Source: Megalobrama amblycephala
Lineage: Eukaryota; Chordata; Actinopteri; Cypriniformes; Xenocyprididae
DNA length: 64,000 nucleotides
Assembly: GCF_018812025.1 (NCBI RefSeq)
Contig: NC_063050.1
Coordinates: forward strand, 9,425,539-9,489,538
Reading direction: 5' to 3'
Shown here piece by piece: positions 43,625 to 53,490 of the stretch. Position 1 is the first letter of the stretch. Each line of letters begins with the position of its first letter. The position numbers and the translations under genes were made by a program. The notes below the pieces were generated by a model, which was not told where the DNA came from, did not search any database, and saw nothing but the letters and a program-made list of their open reading frames with translations.

Positions 43625-44796
43625 ATTTTTTTTCTCGCTGAGCAAAACTTTTCTCTGTTGAGCGCACATTTTGGCCACCTGAGCAAAAACATACTTTATA
43701 TCAGACCTGTACAATCAACGTAAACACACACACAAAAAATGGTTTTATCATGCAACTGTAACATTTAACTTTAATGTGCCGTTTCTATTTTATTTGACCC
43801 TTGATGTAACTTAGTGATTTATTAAATAATATGTTTGAAAACAAGCAGTTCAGTTGAGATTTTTTTCATTTTTCTATTAAAAAATAATTTCTGTCCTCCT
43901 GCAGGACAGTTCAATTCTTTATAATAATATAATATGAGCAGTTACAATGATGGTTTGGAACAACCATAATGTGTTTTTGTACAGTCAATTATTAGCAACA
44001 GACAGTGTTAAACCATCAAAATTACGTTTATTGCTTATGTATTTCACAGATTTTATATACCAGGAGGTTTCAAGATTTTTCATGGCAAGGAGCCCTAAAC
44101 AATCCCCTTGTGAGATAAATATTATATGCCTAATAAAAAAAATTAAGTATTTAAACTGATATACAGTATTATATCAGTTTAAATGCTTCCATTTGTTTTA
44201 ATATATTATAAAGTAAAAACAAACTGAAGCATTTAAACAGATCTGATAGCTAAATATTTTTAAGAAAAGTGAAAGTTAACTCTTTTATATTTATCTAAAC
44301 ATCCCTGAAACCCACACCACCACCACATACAATAATCTATTTAAACTGAGGTATATCACTGATGTATTTTGAGTTTGCAAGCTACACCTGTGGTGGGTGT
44401 GCGATTGTAAATGTCTCAGAGTTTTGTTAGCATTCTGTGCCCATCATCTGTTATTTCCACCACTTTTCATTAAAACATTTCTTTTCTTAGTTTCGTGTTG
44501 CCTCTCGTATTGATGTATTTAGTCCGCAAACATTACAGTATTCTTACCGCGGCTGATTTAGCTCAGGGCCAGCCAGCTCACACGCGCTCAATCGTTCTCT
44601 TTCTATGAAACCTGTAAACCGCATTCACTGGTTCCAACTCTATAGCGACAATAACTCTATAGCGGTTGTCCAGAGCACTGCAATTATTTCTCATTTAAAC
44701 TACCACAATCAAATGGATTTCCCCACACATTATTTTCATGTCTGTTCTCTGCGCTGCAATTATTTTTTCTGTGCGGTCGCACACGCGCGCAGCTTA
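43625..44796. other. remaining hAT interior, no gene seen
   Basis: AT-rich interior of the split hAT element, with GAGCGCACATTTTGGCCACC near the left and CACACGCGCGCAGCTTAGAG near the right end. Frames up to 78 codons show no transposase motif. Confidence 0.5.
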
Positions 44797-44816
44797 GAGG
44801 GAACATTGGCCCCAAA

Positions 44817-45025
44817 TCAGCCTCAGACTCCAGAGGGTTAATGTTATATAAGGAACCTTGAACAGCAGCATTTTCATTGAGGACATTTTAGGAACATCTG
44901 TTCTGTATTTTCGTCACCTTTCAGAACTTTTAGGAACGTTGCACAAAGTCACGAGAACGTCCCCTCCTACATGGATAGAACCTTCAAAGAAAAAAGTGTA
45001 TTCACTAAATAAAATTCATACTCAC
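44817..45025 (-). other. intron 3 start of Siglec-like gene
   Basis: Between exon 3 and the hAT/L2 block. Contains short imperfect GGAACGTT/AACGTTCC-like motifs; no exon. Confidence 0.4.
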
Positions 45026-45274
45026 ACGTGACATTGAGCTGAACAGCAGGAGAGATGTGATTGTGTCCGTGTACAGCACAGCTATATCTGCCTGCATCCT
45101 CTCTTCTGACTGACTGCAGCAGGAGTTCATTGTTTCTGTCTCTTCTCTCAGTTAATGGCTGTGAGTTTCTGTACCAGATGAATGTTGCTCTGTCAGTCAG
45201 AGTGCAGCTGCTTTTACATGTCAGACGGACTGAATCTCCCTCTGTCACTCTCTCAGGAGACTCCACCTGAAGAT
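45026..45274 (-). CDS. Siglec-like gene exon 3 (C2-set domain)
   Basis: 249 nt, acceptor GTTCAG, donor GTGAGTAT. The domain has RLTCKSSC, FIWYRN, LLLQSVRREDAGRYSCAV and ends PAVQLNVT. The DAGxYxC pattern and the WYRN core are intact. The extra cysteine after LTC fits a bridge to the V-set domain. If the donor is not used, reading continues 19 residues (CEYEFYLVN...) to a stop at about 44967. Confidence 0.8.
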
Positions 45275-46121
45275 CTGAACACAACACACACATTATATCT
45301 AGTGCTGCTGTCATACACTGATTATTATTCAACATAATGCACAGAAGAAGAGAGAAACCTCATGAAAGTCACCTGTGACAGTAAGAGTCACTCCTGGATC
45401 ACCAGTATATCCTCTAATACACTGACATTTATCAGTGATGAATCTGAAATAGTACACGTGTGAATCCTTCAGTGTCACATGACTCAGTCTGATGGTGCAG
45501 TTCTGCTGTTTATCTCCCAGATACTGAAGCCTCTGACTGTATTCAGGGTCATTAGACAGATCTGGAGGCTCTTCACCCTTTATTACAGCACCTTTTGTCC
45601 AGAACACTTTCATGATCTGATATCCAGTAGGGTATGTATAAGTGCAGCTCATTATCACTGATGAGTCCTTTAGTGCACAGATGTGTGAAGGACTGTAACT
45701 CACACCCCAATCAGCATCATCACTGAAACCTCCTGAAAAACACATTAAAGGGATAGTTTACATTACAATGACTGCTTCATTACTGACTCCTCATGTTCAT
45801 CACATTAATCATCACATGAAATGCTGACATTACAAGACAAAAGTAATCACTATTGATGCACATATTTCAGATTCATTTCAGTGAGAATAATTTAAACATT
45901 TATCTGAAGTTATTGTTATTATTATTATTTTTTTTTTTCCCACAGAAATTCATTTGTGAAAGGTGTTTTAACAGGGGTTCAATGACTGCCGGACCCCCGT
46001 TAAAGACCCATGATTTGAAATAAAGACAAGTTGATAAGTGACTAAAACATTAAAAACTCTCCAGCAGAAGCGACTCACCGTGAATCATGAGCAGAAACAC
46101 CAGAGGAAGAGGAGGAGCCAT
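45026..46121 (-). CDS. Siglec-like (CD22/sialoadhesin-type) Ig gene, 3' part missing
   Basis: Three exons on the minus strand: 46121-46079, 45732-45373 and 45274-45026, with GT/AG borders and phase-1 introns throughout. Exon 1 codes a signal peptide (MAPPLPLVFLLMIHG). Exon 2 is a V-set domain and exon 3 a C2-set domain. Siglecs are membrane lectins that read sialic acid on leukocytes. The known type has more C2 domains, a transmembrane segment and often ITIM tyrosines; none of these was found in the remaining 45 kb. Exon 3 keeps an intact donor site, so at least one more exon is expected. The gene is either truncated or its 3' exons are unrecognised or far away. Alternative: another fish Ig receptor of the CD22-like group. 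Confidence 0.75.
45373..45732 (-). CDS. Siglec-like gene exon 2 (V-set domain)
   Basis: 360 nt, acceptor TTTTTCAG. The mature start contains ADWGV, like the Trp near the amino terminus of sialoadhesin. The B-strand cysteine is in IMSC. Instead of the usual YxC on the F strand there is YYFRF, and a second cysteine sits on the E strand (NCTIRL). That Cys shift and the F-strand arginine are hallmarks of Siglec V-set domains; the arginine contacts sialic acid in known members. An additional cysteine (SHICAL) could bridge to the next domain. Confidence 0.8.
46079..46121 (-). CDS. Siglec-like gene exon 1 (signal peptide)
   Basis: 43 nt from an ATG at 46121 to donor GTGAGTCG. It codes 14 residues plus one base: short, with the hydrophobic run PLPLVFLLM. 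The length, phase and position 347 bp before the V-set exon are usual for Ig-receptor genes. Confidence 0.7.
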
Positions 46122-46229
46122 TATCAGTGACATCACTGCAAGAACAATAATAAACTGTAAATTTGCAGTAATTAACTGGCAGCAGCTTCACCTGCAAAGT
46201 CCTTTCTCTGACAAACCCTTTTCAGGTGT

Positions 46230-46500
46230 TGGAGTCTCCAATAATGAGCTGATGACCTGGATAAGATGTGTTTGATTAAAGAGACATGCAAAATGTGCAG
46301 TGCTGGTGTGCCTCCAGGATTGGGAATTACCAATAAATCTACTCATCACAGAAAACATTCTGCACTTTTACATTTTTAATCAAACATTGTTTAGTATATT
46401 TTTAAAGCTATTTTAAATATGAGAACTCATGAAATTTATTTATTTTTTCCTTTTGTGACATAAATTTTCTCTTTAGTACACAGTTCAAGCTTTCAGTTCT
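46230..46500. repeat. fragment of the CAGTGTTTCTC foldback family and AT-rich sequence
   Basis: 46230-46320 carries the same motifs as 1518-1690 (ATGAGCTGATGACCTGGATA, GAGACATGCAAAATGTGCAG). The rest up to 46500 is AT-rich without a frame. Confidence 0.5.
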
Positions 46501-46796
46501 GGGCCCGTATGTATAAAACTTTTCAGAAATGCTCTTAAGAATAAGAATAGACTTAAGTTTTGACTCAAGTTTAAAAAAAAAAAAATCGTAGTAAAAAGTA
46601 AGACTTTTCTTAGAGTAGGAGACATTTATAAAGAAGCTAAAAGCAACTTGTAGTAAAGTCTAAGTCTAAGATTCTGAAGTGTTGTGAACCAAGGACTACA
46701 ATGATGTCAACTCAAAATGGCCACCCTCAACCTCTGAATCAGCCAATAGCGAGCCTGCAAGGGTGAAGTCACAGCAGCACAACACCAGTCATTTAA
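46501..46796 (+). repeat. interspersed repeat, copy 1 of a direct pair
   Basis: GGGCCCGTATGTATAAAACT through CAGTCATTTAA. The second copy is 47264-47549, in the same orientation with roughly 90% identity by eye. No coding sequence. Confidence 0.8.
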
Positions 46797-47263
46797 AGTG
46801 CCCGTGAACCGAAATTTGCAAACAACTTTTCTCCAGTGTTGTTACGTATTTCTAAGTGAAACAGAATATTGAATAGAGGTTCAGGGTTTTACTTTAGCAC
46901 TCCTCCTCTCTGTCTCTCGCTCATAGCAGACTAACGGTTGGAGTGGTTTAAGCGTTTTCAACCCAAGCCGTCAAAGTGACGTTATCAGAGAAGGAACGCC
47001 ATTCCAGACCGGAAGTAACTTTTTTACCATGATTAAAGATTAAAGATTACTACAACAAAATAAAATGTATTAACTTCCATGGATTAATTGCTCACCACAA
47101 GATTAATCATCAATTATTAATGGGAATTCATACTAGTAATATGCACTTACAAAGTAAATAGGGTCAATTTTGATTTCATGATGACTTTAATGTTGTTTAT
47201 ATATATCTACATCTACTGCATCTACATCTACTGCATTAATGGAGTTAATTGAAGATATTACCA
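46797..47263. other. unassigned, between direct repeats
   Basis: Starts with a GTGCCCGTGAACCGAAATT motif, probably another repeat. Near 47200 a 15-bp ATCTACATCTACTGC unit is duplicated. No gene. Confidence 0.35.
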
Positions 47264-47549
47264 GAGCCCGTATGTATAAAACTTCTCGGAAATGCTCTTA
47301 AGAATAGTCTCAAGTTTTGACTTAAGTGTCAAAAAATTCTTAGTAAAGAGTAGGAGTTTTCTAAGAGTTCTAAGAGACTTTTATAAAGAAGCTAAAAGCA
47401 ACTTTTAGTAAAGTGTACGACGGATTCTTAAGTGTTGTGAACCAAGGACTACAATGATGTCAACTCAAAATGGCCGCCCTCAACCTCTGAATCAGCCAAT
47501 AGTGAGCCTGGAAGGGTGAAGTCACAGCAGCACAATACCAGTCATTTAA
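47264..47549 (+). repeat. interspersed repeat, copy 2 of a direct pair
   Basis: Homologous to 46501-46796, beginning GAGCCCGTATGTATAAAACT. Differences include an inserted TTCTAAGAG segment. Confidence 0.8.
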
Positions 47550-48558
47550 TATCCTAATGATTTTTGGCATTAAAGAAAAAAATATTCAATAATTTTGACA
47601 ATGCATTATTGGCTATAGCTACAAATGTACCCATGCGTCTTATGACTGGGTTTGTGGTCCAGGGTCACATATAGGAGTAATTTTTTCTAATGAACAATGT
47701 AATTTAACTTTTTGATTCACAATGCTCTGTTGGAGCAACTTAATGGCTGCACTTTGTTCTGCACTATGCTCCACCACTTTAAAACAAATGGATTTGTTGT
47801 TTGTTGTGTTTCCTTATTCAAGAGATTATAAGCTAGATGCAGCTTTTTTGTGTTCATGTCGAATGTTTTTCAACTTTGATTGATCTGTTGATCTGTTGAA
47901 AGCAGTTATTTTGAGTTGGATGCATCCTCCTATTCAAATTTTACATTGAAGGTGTGCATACAACATATTTATTCAAATACGTTTAAAAAAAAAAAAAAAA
48001 AATCCTGGGGAATATAAATGCAGAACATGTTTACATAGGACACTATTAACACGACTATGCATGAAACCATTCAGAAAACTTTGGGCACAAATGGGTTAAT
48101 CCGGCTTCTCTTCCTGAAGGCGCACACTCATTTCAAATGTCAATCCACTGAAACACAGCATGTCGCAATCCATGACAAAGCAGGTGAGAACCAATGAGTG
48201 TTTGATATCAGTGCCGTAAACCATGTTGTAAAGGTTCTCGAGGGCGCAACTTTCAAATTTGAATCATATTGACCACAGGCTTTGACCGTGACGGATCGAA
48301 TGTGATTTGTGAGTTTATGTTGTGTTTTGGTGTATCTTATGGTTGTATTGTCAGTCGCTGCATATGAGAAAACGCCTTCTGTGTGTCACACAGCAAACAA
48401 ACAAAATATTACAAAATGGTTAAACAATTACAGAAATTGTATTCAGAAAGTTTCAGATTGAAGCCTTGTTTTAAATTATGTAATACTCTGAAACGAGTTT
48501 GCAGCACTAGTCACAAACAGAAATGTTATTTCATATTAAGTAGATGAGTAAACTGCAT
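47550..48558. other. unassigned sequence
   Basis: AT-rich; an A run near 47985-48001. No frame over 60 codons and no recognised repeat ends. Confidence 0.35.
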
Positions 48559-49150
48559 TTAACCCTTAAATGCATACCTCAGGTCTTTATCGACCCGGGA
48601 CGTCATTCACTATCCTCCTCCTCATTCATTTTTCAAAGTTAGACATCAACCTTCTTACTATTCCTTAATCAATTCAAGTTATAAAAGAATGCAGATTTTC
48701 TTATTCATTTTTTGTAATAATTGTATAGGGTCGCTAACGACCCAAGTGTATCAGTGTATGTATATTTTTATTTTCTGCACAACAATAATTGAATCTTTGA
48801 TGATGGAATAAGCGCTAAAAAGGCTGATACACAATTATGAAGTGATGTTTCATTCAGACTGAAAACGAGAGAATAGGCAAAACATGAAATGGCTCAGCGA
48901 TTAACTGCAGAGCAAATACTGAATCCAATCAAATATGAGCATCACTGTCACTTGATGGAGGATCTGGTCAAGCTGTCAGTGATCAAAATATTGATTTTGA
49001 AGACAGTGAAAATTATGTAGTTTTTTGAGATCGCGAATGGGCTCATATTTGCGATCTTAAAAATATTCTCAATGATAACAAAGAGATGCTTAAATTACTG
49101 AGACAGCAACAGAAATTTAATTTGAAATTGATTATGCTTATTAAACAATC
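48559..49150 (+). mobile_element. piggyBac-like 5' end with transposase remnant
   Basis: TTAA at 48559-48562 is followed by CCCTTAAATGCATACCTC, and a GGGTCG...CGACCC pair lies inside (48583-48597 and 48728-48745). This suits a piggyBac end: TTAA target, CCC start. From about 48889 a plus frame starts MAQRLTAEQILN and shows acidic residues, like piggyBac transposase amino termini, but it is broken by frameshifts and stops by about 49030. The right end was not found. Confidence 0.55.
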
Positions 49151-49312
49151 ATATATATAAAATACTTTTATTTGTGACCTGGAACAGATTACAAACGAGG
49201 TTGAAGCTTTGACCACAAAAGCTTCAACACCGATTGAATCTGAAAATTGTGTTTAATGGCTAAAATGATGCCTGAATAGATGTCATGTTTTTACTGCTAA
49301 ATTTTATAAAGA

Positions 49313-49607
49313 ACTAACCGAGATATATGTTTTATTTTTCATATCTAGAGGTGTTAATGGAAACTAACCAAGATGTATGTTTTTATTTTCTAAACAAGAA
49401 GTATTAAAGGGAAACTGATACGATGTATGCTTTTTCTTATACTCAGAAGTGTAGATCGAAACTAACCGAGATGTATGTTTTATTTTTCATATCTGGAGGT
49501 GTTAATGGAAACTAACCGAGATGTATGTTTTATTCTCTAAACGAGAAGTATTAAAAGGGAACTGATACAATGTATGTTTTTTATTATACTCAAAAGCGTA
49601 GATTGAA
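49313..49607 (+). repeat. higher-order minisatellite, (A-B-C)x2
   Basis: Six units of 47-51 bp in the order A B C A B C: A 49313-49362, B 49363-49413, C 49414-49460, A 49461-49510, B 49511-49560, C 49561-49607. Every unit begins ACTAACC or ACTGATAC and holds ATGTATG. The like-to-like period is 148 bp. A 13-bp partial unit follows. Confidence 0.9.
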
Positions 49608-49856
49608 ACTAATGTGAAGGTCTTAAAGTTCAAGTGATTAAAAATGTGTTACAATTCGTAGAATGTGACGTAGCCTGCAAAAGGTGTTGGCAGGCTGCAG
49701 TTGACATTTGTATCTTATACTTTTATACTTATACCAAATCTTTTGATGCAGTAAAGGATTGTAGAGATGTGTATTTGATTAATTGGAGATTGAGGGGGAT
49801 AACAAATGCAACAATGTACGTGTGGTTTGGTGTGGTAAGTTTAGCAATATTGCTAT
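49608..49856. other. unassigned sequence
   Basis: Between the minisatellite and a TTAA element; no gene or repeat recognised. Confidence 0.3.
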
Positions 49857-50786
49857 TTAAAGGTGCCATAGAATTTAAAATTGAATTTATCTTGGCATAG
49901 TTGAATAATAAGAGTTCAGTAGATGGAAATGACATACAGTGAGTCTCAAACACTATTGTTTCCTCCTTCTTATGTAAATCTCATTTGCTTAAAAGACCTC
50001 CGAAGAACAGGTGAATCTCAACATGACACCGACTGTTACAGTCAGGATCATTAATATGTACGACCCCAATATTTGCATATGCCAGCTCATGTTCGAGGCA
50101 TTAGACAAGGGCAGCCAATATTAACGTCTGGATCTGTGCACAGCTGAATCATCAGACTAGATAAGCAAGCAAGAACAACAGCAAAAAATGGCAGATGGAG
50201 CAATAATAACTGACATGATCCATGATAACATGGTATTTTTAGTGATATTTGTAAATTGTCTTTCTAAATGTTTTGTTAGCATGTTGCTAATGTACTGTTA
50301 AATGTGGTTAAAGTTACCATTGTTTCTTACTGTATTCACAGAGACAAGAGAGCTGTTATTTTCATTATTAAACACTTGCAGTCTGTATAATTCATAAACA
50401 CAACTTCATTCTTTATAAATCTCTCCAAAAGTGTAGCATTAGCCCATTAGCCACGGAGCACAGCCTCAAATTCATTCAGAATCAAATGTAAACATCCAAA
50501 TAAATACTATACTCACATGCAGCATGCATGACGAACATTTTGTAAAGATCCATTTGAGGGTTATATTAGCTGTGTGAACTTTGTTTATGCACTGTATTAT
50601 AGTCGAGAGCTCGGGGGGCAGGGAGTGCGAGGATTTAAAGGGGCCGCAGCCTGAATCGGTGCATAGTTAATGATGTCCCAAAATAGGCAGTTAAAAAAAA
50701 TAATTTAAAAAAAATAATAATTAAAAAAAAAAAAATCTGTGGGGTATTTTAAGATGTTCTGAAAAAATGTTCTAGGGCACCTTTAA
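49857..50786. mobile_element. TTAA-flanked non-autonomous element (930 bp)
   Basis: Left TTAAAGGTGCCATAGAA and right TTCTAGGGCACCTTTAA are inverse ends next to TTAA. TTAA targets are used by piggyBac and Kolobok elements. No transposase. The interior has a GGGGGCAGGGAGTGCGAGG block near 50610 and A-rich runs at 50690-50735. Confidence 0.8.
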
Positions 50787-51179
50787 CAGGGTTCCCACTC
50801 TTTCATGAACACCAGATTCAAGGACTTTCAAGGACTTTTTCAAGCACTGTTTATTTTATATCAAGCACCTATCAAATACACAGTACATATGGAGCGTCAT
50901 GAAAGACCTCTTACAGTACTTAACATTTTAATCATCCTATTGCATTTGCATCCATTTTAACCCGGAAGAGGAACAGAATCATTTGTACATTCATTTTGGA
51001 AATATATTAAAACTGTTTGCGGCTTTCTTATCCCTAATGCTAACAAATATTCCATACTAGCTTTGGTTTTCATTTTTTATGAATCATTACTTCAGTAAAA
51101 ACGTTATAATATAGAGAGAATATTATAAAAATACATTTTGCAATTGAGTGAAAAAAAAAAAAAAAAAGGATTATATGGA

Positions 51180-51688
51180 TCATAATTGTGGCTTAAAGTC
51201 AGAATATATACAATATATTATAGTTCACGAGTTCACATATCCATATAATTAAATAGAGTAAAGTTATGCATATTTGGCGTGCTGTCTGGGGAGAGGGCTC
51301 CGAGCTCGAAATTTTGGCCCAAACCCAGAGTACTCCCCCCAGTGTGGTAAAAGTAGATAGAACAAGAAGTGAGGAGATGGGGTGGAGGAGGGATGCTGAT
51401 AAACTCTCAACATGAAGTCAGTCTGCTGAATTTATACCTCTAGTCATTGGTTGAGTCGATTAACTGAATGCTCTCCACCTGTGCTAATTAGGTTAATTAT
51501 CTGAACTTGCTCCTCCCGAACTTTGTTAATAAAACATCATATGTAAGCTTGCAATTCTGAGAAAAAAAATCAGAATTGCAATTTATATATCGCAATTCTT
51601 ATGAGTTTCTTGTTAAAGCTACTGTAATTGAAATGGAAAAAATTGAAATTGAAAAGAAATTGAAAAAAAAAAAAAAAAAAAAAAAAGG
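51180..51688. other. hAT-like interior, no gene
   Basis: Includes GGGAGAGGGCTCCGAGCTCG near 51290 and a long A run (51664-51686). No frame of interest. Confidence 0.3.
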
Positions 51689-51984
51689 AAATTCTGTCAT
51701 TATTTACTCACTGTAAAAGCTGTTTAAAACCCGAATACATTTCTTCTGTTGAACATACACAATTTTTTTTTTTTTTGAAGAATGTGGGTAACCAAACAGA
51801 TGGTCCCCAAGTGAGTTCCATAGTAGGAAAGAAAATACTATGGCTGTCAGTGGGTACTAGCAAATGTTTGGTTACCCACGTTCTTCAAAATATGTTATTT
51901 TATTTTCAGCACAAGACAAATGAATACAGGTTTGGATCAACTTTAGAGTGACAATTTTTATTTTTTGTTGAACTATCCCTTTAA
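51689..51984. repeat. common cyprinid foldback repeat ending GAACTATCCCTTTAA
   Basis: The two halves are inverse copies around CCATAGTAGGAAAG...ACTATGG (GTAACCAAACAGATGGTCCC versus TTTGGTTACCCACG). The right end GAACTATCCCTTTAA is typical; the matching left end is missing. Confidence 0.7.
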
Positions 51985-52155
51985 GGACAAGTCGCAGCAT
52001 TCGATGTCTGTCCCTTTAAGGCTCTTGCACGCATTTAATATATTGACACACCATACTAGGTGGCTGGTTGGTAGATCCCGTGCGTCATTTCCGCTGCATG
52101 GTGGGCTGTTGCGGGAAGTTTGAAATTCAACGTGTGCAGCTGTTGGCAAGGTTAT

Positions 52156-53490
52156 ATGGTTAAACCTTCCAAATTAAAAGAATACGGAAATTTAACAGAT
52201 GACTTTGGAGGAAAAGCATGTTTATCAACTGGTGGTCGGAAACGCGGAGAATTAACAAGAATGGGAAAATCAAATGAAAAGAAGAAAGCGGTGGTGGGTA
52301 AGCACAGCTGTGTTGTGAATGGACCAGAGTGGGGGGATTCTGATATAGTAAATAGTGATGATAGTATGGAAACGAGTCAAGGAAGCGGAAGAATGAGGGA
52401 GAAAAGAGAAAATAATTTTGAAAGGATTAGAGCAAAGAAAACCAGGCGTAGTCGCAGTTTTGAAAGAGGAGTGGAAGAGAGTGATCAGGAAAGTTTGAAA
52501 TTTAAAATGGTATTGAGATTCGGAGAGGAGAAGGGAATTTCATCAATGAATCCAGTGAAATTGACAACTATTTTGCGAAACCAGATTGGAGATGTACATA
52601 TGGCAAAGGTTTTGAGAGATGGAAATCTACTGATTGTTTGTAGAAATGAAGAACAGAGGGAGAGGGCTGGTAGAATGAAGGAAATAGGATCATTCAAGGT
52701 AATAAATACAAGTCGTGTTGAAAGAGAAAATAAGTGGAGTAAAGGGGTGATTTGGGGAGTTCCGGTAGGAGTCTCAATGGAGGAAATTAAATCAAACCTA
52801 AAAGGAGGAATTTTGAAAGGTGTTCGGAGGATACAAATAACTCGTGAGGGAGTGAGGAAAGACAGTGAATGTGTGGTACTTGATTTTGAAGCGGAATCGC
52901 TACCCCAAAAAGTGACGTTAGGATTTTTGAGTTATAACGTAAGAGAATATATCCCTTAGCCAATGAGGTGTTACAACTGCCAAAGATTTGGTCATACAGC
53001 TAAGGTATGTAAAGGTAGAAGGAGATGTGCCAGGTGTGGAGAAGACCATGAATATGGGAAATGTAATCATGATCAGCTAAAATGTTGTAACTGTGGAGGA
53101 AATCACAGTGTGGCTTATGGGGGCTGTGAAGTGATGAAAAAGGAAAGGGAAATACAACAGATAAGAACTCAGAATAAGATCACATATGCAGAAGATGTTA
53201 AGATGGTGAATCCAAGAGAAGGAAGAAATGAAATAAATAGAGAGGAGAATCAAATCACAAAAAAAACAGAACAGACAAATGAAGGAAAAGTATTGGTTGA
53301 CTTAAAGAAGTTGGTTATTTTCATTGCAGGGGTAGTTAATGCCACAATGGAGATTAAATCAAAGACAGAAAGAATACAAATAATTGTGAAGGCAGCAGTA
53401 CATCATTTAAACATCAGTGGACTGACATGGGAGGAAGTAAGAAATGACCTTAGTGCTCAGGCAAGTCAGGAACAATTATGGATTGGATAA
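52156..53490 (+). pseudogene. I-clade LINE ORF1 (zinc-knuckle protein), one in-frame TAG
   Basis: ORF1 proteins coat the LINE RNA. I chose the ATG at 52156. The frame is stopped by TAG at 52957-52959 and goes on in the same frame through PMRCYNCQRFGH to 53490. Three zinc knuckles follow at once: CX2CX4HX4C from 52969, then CX2CX3HX4C and CX2CX3HX6C. The stop thus separates the basic amino-terminal part from all knuckles. An ATG at 52963 could start a knuckle-only protein. The 3' end overlaps ORF2 by 13 nt. Confidence 0.85.

Larger units (their letters stand above)
38462..44808. mobile_element. hAT element split by an L2 LINE
   Basis: Left end CAATATTCCCTC (38462-38473) and right end GAGGGAACATTG (44797-44808), with a perfect 8-bp duplication GCCCCAAA at 38454-38461 and 44809-44816. 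Only 12 bp of the left end remain before the L2 starts; the rest (about 43625-44808) follows the L2 tail. No transposase frame is recognised in the remaining 1.2 kb. Confidence 0.85.

Noticed and set aside
49313..49607. CRISPR-like array
   Set aside because: Units are contiguous tandem repeats without unique spacers, in a vertebrate genome.
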